Assembly (NCBI RefSeq): GCF_013282725.1
Contig: NZ_CP054043.1
Coordinates: 496,001-560,000, forward strand
Direction: 5' to 3'
Length of the DNA: 64,000 nucleotides
DNA from: Yersinia mollaretii ATCC 43969
GTDB taxonomy: Bacteria > Pseudomonadota > Gammaproteobacteria > Enterobacterales > Enterobacteriaceae
A program made the translations under genes and the position numbers. Positions within the stretch are counted from its first letter, which is position 1. Each line of letters begins with the position of its first letter. Below, one piece after another: positions 57,913 through 64,000 of the stretch. A model generated the notes under the pieces. The model saw only the letters and a list, made by a program, of their open reading frames with translations. It made no database searches and had not been told where the DNA came from.

Positions 57913-60216
57913 ATGAGTAATTCCTCCAACACACAAAGCCAATCAGTTAGTGGTGTCTATTCACTGTCATCGGCCGGTTATTTAGAAATAGATAAAGTTG
58001 GCCCAAAAGCAAAATCACTTGGGATACTTAGATTAAATGGAATTAAGGTTACGAATGGATTTGTTATTACTGCAGATGAATATTTATCATTTATAAAGTC
58101 AACTCATTTGGATGAGATGGCAATATTGGCCACAATGCAAGGAAAGGTCAGTGTAGCAAGCTTGCTTGAGATTAAAAATACAATAATGGAGGGTGATATA
58201 CACGATGACTTATTGGATGAAATCGTAGAGCATGCTCGCTCTTTGGATGGGAAAAATGGATTTATCGTCAGATCCAGTGCCGTATCTGAAGATGGTGAAA
58301 GAGAATCTTCGGCAGGTTTGTACGACAGTTATGTATGTGCAACTTTAGAAGATTTACCCATGAAAATAAAATCATGTTGGGCTTCAATATTTAATGAAAA
58401 TGCAGTTTATTATTTAAACAATAGAATGCCTAATACCATTCAACGTATGTCCGTCATTGTTCAGGAACTCATAATACCTGATGTTTCTGGTGTTATTTTT
58501 TCTGCCGATCCTGTATCTGGTAATAAAGATAAAATTATTATCGAAGTGGTTAAAGGTTCTTGCGAGAATCTGGTTTCAGGCAGTGACACACCAGATAGAT
58601 ATGTTATTGATAAAAGAGAACATAACATTTTAGAAAGATATTTAACGCAACCTGGTATCGCGCAGATTAGTGTTAATATTTTGAAAAACCTTGCTAATTT
58701 AGCATCCCAAATTGAAAAAATAATGGTTATTGATAGCTTGGATTTAGAATGGGGAGTACACGAAGGTGTGATCTATATTTTCCAGTCCAGACCAATAACG
58801 ACCTTAGCAATGAAAAGTTCGATGATGGCAGTCACGAATGAAAAGATATATCACCCATGGTGGTCAGATTGTGAACCTTGCTGGAGAACTGATGCGCGAA
58901 ACTGGGCAATAAATAATAGGAATGACATTGCCTGGAATGGCATATGTAACTTTTTTTTGTATGTCGAAAAGGGAATGACCCACGCTTATCTTTCAGATGC
59001 AGACGTGAAAAAACAAATCATGGAAGGAAAATTCTTTTTTGATGAGGGTAATATTCTTATTCAAGAGTCAATACTTGAAAACTTGTTAGCCTCATTTTCT
59101 AACTTTAAAGAACAAACTGCGAAATTAAAGTTTGAACAAATGAGTCGTATTGAACTATCTGATTTTTTCTATACAGCTATGGATTTGTACGGTGTACTAA
59201 CGAGTCATTATCGTTCCACTGGGAATGAGTTTACTGCCTTGTTTGGAGAGGATATCAATTACTATCTTAATAGTCAGGAGATTGAACAACTGGATAAATG
59301 GCTTTCTCATGAGGCACTGGTTGACGAATCTCGTGATTTTCGAGCGCTATGTAATGAAGAATCCATGGTCAATGCAAAGAGTATAAGGAATCATCTTGAG
59401 AATTATCCATGGCTGGTGATAAATCATTATACTTATAATGATGCCTGTGATTCTTTATTAGACCGGATTGAAAAAAACACTCACCTTACTCAGTTAACGC
59501 ATCCCATAGCAGTTCATACTCCGCCAGACTGTATTGATAAGTTGCCAGCTAATCATTTCAAAACATATAGGTTAATTAAAAAATTTAGAAATGAGATAAA
59601 GCAGTGTTGGGCAAGCTTTGATTATATTTTGATTCCATTCTTTATGAAAGTAAGTGAGTTAACAGAAGAAGATATCAAGGATATTAATCAGTACTATCTT
59701 ATGAGTGAAATAACAAGTCTAATTAATGATAAGAAGAAGTTGTCGTTGCAAGAAAAAAATAGCAGACATGAAAAAATGATCTTTATTTTTTCAGATGGTG
59801 CCAGTCGCATAGAATGCGGTGACTTAGCATCCGATGAATACAATAAATTATATACCAATAAATCAACAGAATTGAACGGAAGTGTCGCTTGTCGAGGTGA
59901 GAAAAATACAATACAGGGTGAGGCTGTCGTTTTACGTTGTAATGATGCCCTGAGTCTTAAAGAAGCACGACAGGCGGTGATGACACCAGGGAAAATAATT
60001 ATAACGTCTATGACACAATTTAACGCCTTGGACGTTATTGTCAAATCAGTTGGTATTGTAACCGATGAGGGGGGAGTATTAAGTCATGCGGCTATTATTG
60101 CAAGAGAATATGGCATTCCTTGCATTGTCGGCACAGGGTCATCAACTCAAAGAATAAAAACTGGAGATCAAGTAATTATGAATCTTGATAGTGGTGACGT
60201 GAGTATTGTGGATTGA
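57913..60216 (+). CDS. PEP-synthase / rifampicin-phosphotransferase-like enzyme
   Basis: The 767-residue protein has the three parts of this family: an ATP-grasp N-terminal half (FIVRSSAVSEDGERESSAGL at about 115-134, VIVQELIIPDVSGVIFSADP at about 185, and the LEWGVHEGVIYIFQSRPIT end), a divergent middle region, and a C-terminal swivelling domain with the phospho-carrier His in VLSHAAIIAREYGIPC (about residue 724). Such enzymes make PEP, or phosphorylate small molecules with the beta-phosphate of ATP. There is no PEP/pyruvate barrel of the PPDK type, so small-molecule phosphorylation is more likely. Clearly more A+T-rich than the core genes. Paired with the amidinotransferase. Confidence 0.85.
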   Translation: MSNSSNTQSQSVSGVYSLSSAGYLEIDKVGPKAKSLGILRLNGIKVTNGFVITADEYLSFIKSTHLDEMAILATMQGKVSVASLLEIKNTIMEGDIHDDLLDEIVEHARSLDGKNGFIVRSSAVSEDGERESSAGLYDSYVCATLEDLPMKIKSCWASIFNENAVYYLNNRMPNTIQRMSVIVQELIIPDVSGVIFSADPVSGNKDKIIIEVVKGSCENLVSGSDTPDRYVIDKREHNILERYLTQPGIAQISVNILKNLANLASQIEKIMVIDSLDLEWGVHEGVIYIFQSRPITTLAMKSSMMAVTNEKIYHPWWSDCEPCWRTDARNWAINNRNDIAWNGICNFFLYVEKGMTHAYLSDADVKKQIMEGKFFFDEGNILIQESILENLLASFSNFKEQTAKLKFEQMSRIELSDFFYTAMDLYGVLTSHYRSTGNEFTALFGEDINYYLNSQEIEQLDKWLSHEALVDESRDFRALCNEESMVNAKSIRNHLENYPWLVINHYTYNDACDSLLDRIEKNTHLTQLTHPIAVHTPPDCIDKLPANHFKTYRLIKKFRNEIKQCWASFDYILIPFFMKVSELTEEDIKDINQYYLMSEITSLINDKKKLSLQEKNSRHEKMIFIFSDGASRIECGDLASDEYNKLYTNKSTELNGSVACRGEKNTIQGEAVVLRCNDALSLKEARQAVMTPGKIIITSMTQFNALDVIVKSVGIVTDEGGVLSHAAIIAREYGIPCIVGTGSSTQRIKTGDQVIMNLDSGDVSIVD

Positions 60217-60380
60217 TTTTCATCATTGAAAACAATGAATCTAAGTCTATTTTTCCGCGAGAATTACCATATAAGTATTTAAGTCAACAGATAATGTGAT
60301 GTTGATTATGGATAATTAAACGAAAATGATACTGTTGCCATTGATTATTTTTAATAAAAATTTTATTTAGGGAGACGTTA

Positions 60381-61373
60381 ATGAGTCGCGATTTTTTTAT
60401 ATCTCTATGCTCAGCAATATTCGTTTTAGCACTGACAACGACTGAGCTTCAAGCAGTCAATGTGATCGTCGCGTATCAGACTGAAGCTGAACCCGCAAAG
60501 GTTGCCCAGGCGGAAAACAGCTTTAGCAAAATGTCGGGGGCTACAGTGGATTGGCGTAAGTTCGATAGTGGCTCGGCTGTGCTACGTGCACTTGCCTCCG
60601 GCGATGTACAAATTGGTAATCTTGGCTCCAGTCCATTAGCTGTTGGTGCCAGTCAAAAACTGCCCATTGAAGTGTTTCTTATTGCCTCGCAGTTAGGTGC
60701 ATCCGAAGCGTTGGTGGTGAGAAAATCAATCAATACTCCCCAAGATCTCATCGGTAAACGAATTGCTGTGCCGTTCATTTCTACCCCGCATTACAGTTTA
60801 TTGTCTGCCCTCCAACATTGGGGGATTGAGCAACAAGATGTTCAGATCCTGAACATGCAACCCGCTGCGATTTCAGCAGCATGGCAGCGAGGAGATATTG
60901 ATGGAGCTTATGTCTGGGCCCCAGTGGTCAATGAACTCGCCAAGACCGGAAAAATCTTGACTGACTCAGAACAAGTTGGACTTTGGGGCGCGCCAACGCT
61001 GGATGTCTGGGTTGTACGTAAGGATTTTGCAGAGAGTCATCCCGACGTGGTAACCGCTTTTGTTAGGAGTACATTAGCAGCACAGAAAGCCTATTTAGCG
61101 GCCCCTGAAGCATGGCTGGAGGATAAACTCAATATCAGCATACTGGCGCGACTGAGTGGAGCAAGCGAAGCCCAAGTGCCAGGGTTGGTCAAAGGGAGTC
61201 GCTACCTCCCATTGGCAGAGCAGATTATACAGTTAGGTAAACCGGTCGAAAAAAACATCCAAGATACAGCTAAGTTCCTGCAAAAAGAGGGAAAGATATC
61301 TCAGGTTGAGAGCGATTATAGCGCCTTTGTCACCAACCGCTTTGTGCTACAGGCTCAGGTTACGCCGAAGTAA
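60381..61373 (+). CDS. tauA: TauA-like periplasmic taurine-binding protein
   Basis: The 330-residue protein has a signal peptide (about 1-24, ending ELQA) and the NMT1/TauA fold with NVIVAYQTEAEPAKVAQAE, SGSAVLRALASGDVQIGNLG and DGAYVWAPVVNEL, as in E. coli TauA. It probably captures taurine or a related sulfonate. It lies 164 bp after the dikinase-like gene and 13 bp before tauB. Confidence 0.88.
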   Translation: MSRDFFISLCSAIFVLALTTTELQAVNVIVAYQTEAEPAKVAQAENSFSKMSGATVDWRKFDSGSAVLRALASGDVQIGNLGSSPLAVGASQKLPIEVFLIASQLGASEALVVRKSINTPQDLIGKRIAVPFISTPHYSLLSALQHWGIEQQDVQILNMQPAAISAAWQRGDIDGAYVWAPVVNELAKTGKILTDSEQVGLWGAPTLDVWVVRKDFAESHPDVVTAFVRSTLAAQKAYLAAPEAWLEDKLNISILARLSGASEAQVPGLVKGSRYLPLAEQIIQLGKPVEKNIQDTAKFLQKEGKISQVESDYSAFVTNRFVLQAQVTPK

Positions 61374-61386
61374 TTAAGGACGCAGC

Positions 61387-62154
61387 ATGCTGAATGTTAA
61401 CCATATTAGTGCGAAGTACAATGGGCTGAAAGTTCTGGATGACGTGTCGTTGCAAATTAGTCATGGAGAACTGCTCGTCGTACTAGGGCCGTCTGGCTGT
61501 GGGAAAACGACACTACTGAACTTGATTGCTGGTTTTATTACCCCTTCTGCGGGGGATATTACTCTCGATGGCGTCCGGATCAAATCACCAGGAGCTGAAC
61601 GGTGCGTCGTTTTCCAGTCTGAAGGTTTGCTACCCTGGCGTAATGTTTTAAATAATGTGGGATTTGGGCTGCAACTTGCAGGGATAAATAAAACACAACG
61701 CGACACGATTTCACGGAAAATATTAAAACAGGTGGGTTTGGCAGATTTCGAAAACTATTTTATATGGCAACTTTCCGGAGGTATGCGTCAGCGTGTCGGT
61801 ATTGCTCGCGCCTTGGCTGCAAATCCGCGAATGTTATTACTGGATGAACCGTTCGGCGCACTTGATGCATTCACCCGCGAACAGATGCAAGAGTTACTAT
61901 TAAAAATTTGGCGCGATACAGGTAAACAGATATTACTCATTACCCATGATATTGAAGAAGCTATTTTTCTGGCCAGCAAACTTCTATTACTTTCCCCAGG
62001 GCCGGGGCAAGTAGTGGAAAGTTTGTCGCTTGATTTTGGCCGCCGTTACGCGAGTGGCGAAGCCTGCCGCACCATAAAGTCTGATCCAGAATTTATTAGC
62101 AAACGTGAATATGTTCTCAGCAAATTTTTTGAGCAACGTGAAGGGTTATTATGA
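61387..62154 (+). CDS. tauB: TauB-like ABC transporter ATP-binding protein
   Basis: The 255-residue ATPase has Walker A (GPSGCGKTT), signature ([15 protein letters not shown]) and Walker B ([12 protein letters not shown]) motifs and the H-loop ([10 protein letters not shown]). It overlaps tauC by four bases (ATGA). Of the TauB/SsuB group; the neighbours make TauB the better label. Confidence 0.92.
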   Translation: MLNVNHISAKYNGLKVLDDVSLQISHGELLVVLGPSGCGKTTLLNLIAGFITPSAGDITLDGVRIKSPGAERCVVFQSEGLLPWRNVLNNVGFGLQLAGINKTQRDTISRKILKQVGLADFENYFIWQLSGGMRQRVGIARALAANPRMLLLDEPFGALDAFTREQMQELLLKIWRDTGKQILLITHDIEEAIFLASKLLLLSPGPGQVVESLSLDFGRRYASGEACRTIKSDPEFISKREYVLSKFFEQREGLL

Positions 62155-62987
62155 AACGGAATTGTAGTCTGAAAAATAGAGCCGCTGGGAAAGGGGAGCG
62201 AACAAAATACGGGTGTATTTCGCTTAATCTATTGATCAGCAGTGCTACGTTGTTGGCGGTTTTGATTATTTGGTGGGCAGCAACAGTGCAAGAGCTAATA
62301 AATCCTCTGTTTCTGCCTTCACCGCAGCAAGTGCTAAATCAGCTGATGGTTATTGCCAGTCCGCAAGGCTTTATGAATGCAACGTTATGGCAACATTTGT
62401 CCGCCAGCTTAGGGCGTATTTTGGTCGCATTATTTGCCGCTGTGAGCATAGGAATTCCTGTAGGGATTGCTATGGGTATCAACAGCCGTTTGCGGGCCGT
62501 ACTGGATCCGTTGATTGAAATCTATCGTCCTATTCCCCCGCTGGCATATTTGCCATTGATGGTGATTTGGTTTGGTATTGGAGAAACTTCAAAAATTCTA
62601 TTGATTTACTTGGCTATTTTTGCACCGGTTACACTTGCAACAGTGGTAGGTGTCCGCAGTATTGAGCAAGTAAAAGTCCGTGCTGCTCAAGCTCTAGGGG
62701 CAACGCGGTGGCAAGTGTTGCGCTTTGTGGTGCTCCCCAATGCGCTACCCGCAATTCTCACGGGGATTCGTATTGGCTTGGGAGTCGGCTGGTCGACACT
62801 GGTTGCAGCAGAGCTGATCGCCGCGACCAGAGGTTTGGGTTTCATGGTCCAATCGGCTAGTGAGTTCCTTGCTACAGATGTAGTCATTGCAGGTATCATC
62901 GTGATTGCTTTGGTCGCCGCAGGATTAGAGCTAGGGCTGCGCGCATTGCAACGAAAAATAACGCCATGGTATGAGCAAGTAGGATAA
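62151..62987 (+). CDS. tauC: TauC-like ABC transporter permease
   Basis: The 278-residue permease has about six helices and the EAA-type loop [20 protein letters not shown] (about residues 182-201) that contacts the ATPase. Segment [20 protein letters not shown] is typical of TauC. No tauD (taurine dioxygenase) follows, unlike in E. coli. Confidence 0.92.
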   Translation: MKRNCSLKNRAAGKGERTKYGCISLNLLISSATLLAVLIIWWAATVQELINPLFLPSPQQVLNQLMVIASPQGFMNATLWQHLSASLGRILVALFAAVSIGIPVGIAMGINSRLRAVLDPLIEIYRPIPPLAYLPLMVIWFGIGETSKILLIYLAIFAPVTLATVVGVRSIEQVKVRAAQALGATRWQVLRFVVLPNALPAILTGIRIGLGVGWSTLVAAELIAATRGLGFMVQSASEFLATDVVIAGIIVIALVAAGLELGLRALQRKITPWYEQVG

Positions 62988-63030
62988 TGATTTTTTTAGT
63001 GGGCTAGAACCCGACAAATAAAGACTAAGT

Positions 63031-63060
63031 ATTAAATCCGTGCATGTACACGGATTTAAT
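63031..63060. terminator. Bidirectional terminator between tauC and the lactamase gene
   Basis: ATTAAATCCGTG and CACGGATTTAAT form a perfect 12-pair stem with the loop CATGTA, between converging genes. Confidence 0.8.
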
Positions 63061-63072
63061 ATCAAATTTATA

Positions 63073-64000
<928 letters not shown>

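Noticed and set aside
61387..62987. Alkanesulfonate (ssu) transporter
   Set aside because: The binding protein resembles TauA more than SsuA; no ssuE or ssuD gene is present, though the ATPase and permease alone would not decide.

Overview
The window looks like chromosome of a Yersinia species. The ygjO-ygjP-ygjR-alx-sstT-ygjV, uxaABC-exuT-exuR and yqjABCDEK-yhaJK blocks are classic enterobacterial gene order. ERIC repeats are scattered through it, including the short variants typical of yersiniae. A subclass B2 metallo-beta-lactamase, of the kind described from Yersinia mollaretii, lies at the right end. That points to Y. mollaretii or a close relative, but the species call is inference.

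Layout. (1) 1-16,324: a flagellar locus. flgBCDEFGHIJKL runs leftwards, with flgAMN divergent on the right. To the left of flgL follow a chemoreceptor gene, fliA (sigma-28), flhDC (master regulator) and the start of motA. Having flg genes, a chemoreceptor, fliA, flhDC and motA in one run differs from E. coli/Salmonella, and may mark a second or rearranged flagellar system. (2) 16,523-19,405: an HdeD-like membrane protein and fadH. (3) 19,517-25,182: a leftward operon for a post-translationally modified, cysteine-containing secreted peptide. It encodes an exported metallo-hydrolase, a small precursor peptide with GKC(G) motifs, a DUF692/MNIO modifying enzyme, its DUF2063 partner and a DoxX-like membrane protein. 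Just upstream lie a 28-residue membrane ORF and a TehA/SLAC1-type transporter, then a divergent LysR regulator. This is the strongest candidate for a little-described system.

(4) 25,475-32,422: two autotransporter genes flanking a tandem ERIC array and rlmG. The first has 42 copies of a 9-bp repeat and a frameshift in its beta-barrel. The second has a low-complexity passenger in which two reading frames are open. (5) 32,576-37,880: ygjP, ygjR, a yybP-ykoY-type manganese riboswitch with terminator, alx, sstT and ygjV. (6) 38,017-45,491: the hexuronate catabolic block uxaCBA (leftward), exuT and exuR. (7) 45,744-51,939: a secreted hypothetical, yqjA-mzrA-yqjC-yqjDEK-yqjF, yhaJ, an ERIC pair and yhaK.

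(8) 52,004-64,000: accessory material. It holds a zinc alcohol dehydrogenase; a MarR-HlyD-ABC2 permease exporter cluster with matching palindromic operators; a glycine-amidinotransferase-like enzyme paired with a PEP-synthase/rifampicin-phosphotransferase-like enzyme; tauABC-like transport genes without an adjacent tauD; and the B2 metallo-beta-lactamase. Several genes here (the dikinase-like gene and the lactamase above all) look clearly richer in A+T than the flagellar or uxa blocks, which fits horizontal acquisition.

No tRNA, rRNA, CRISPR array, complete insertion sequence or prophage was recognised.
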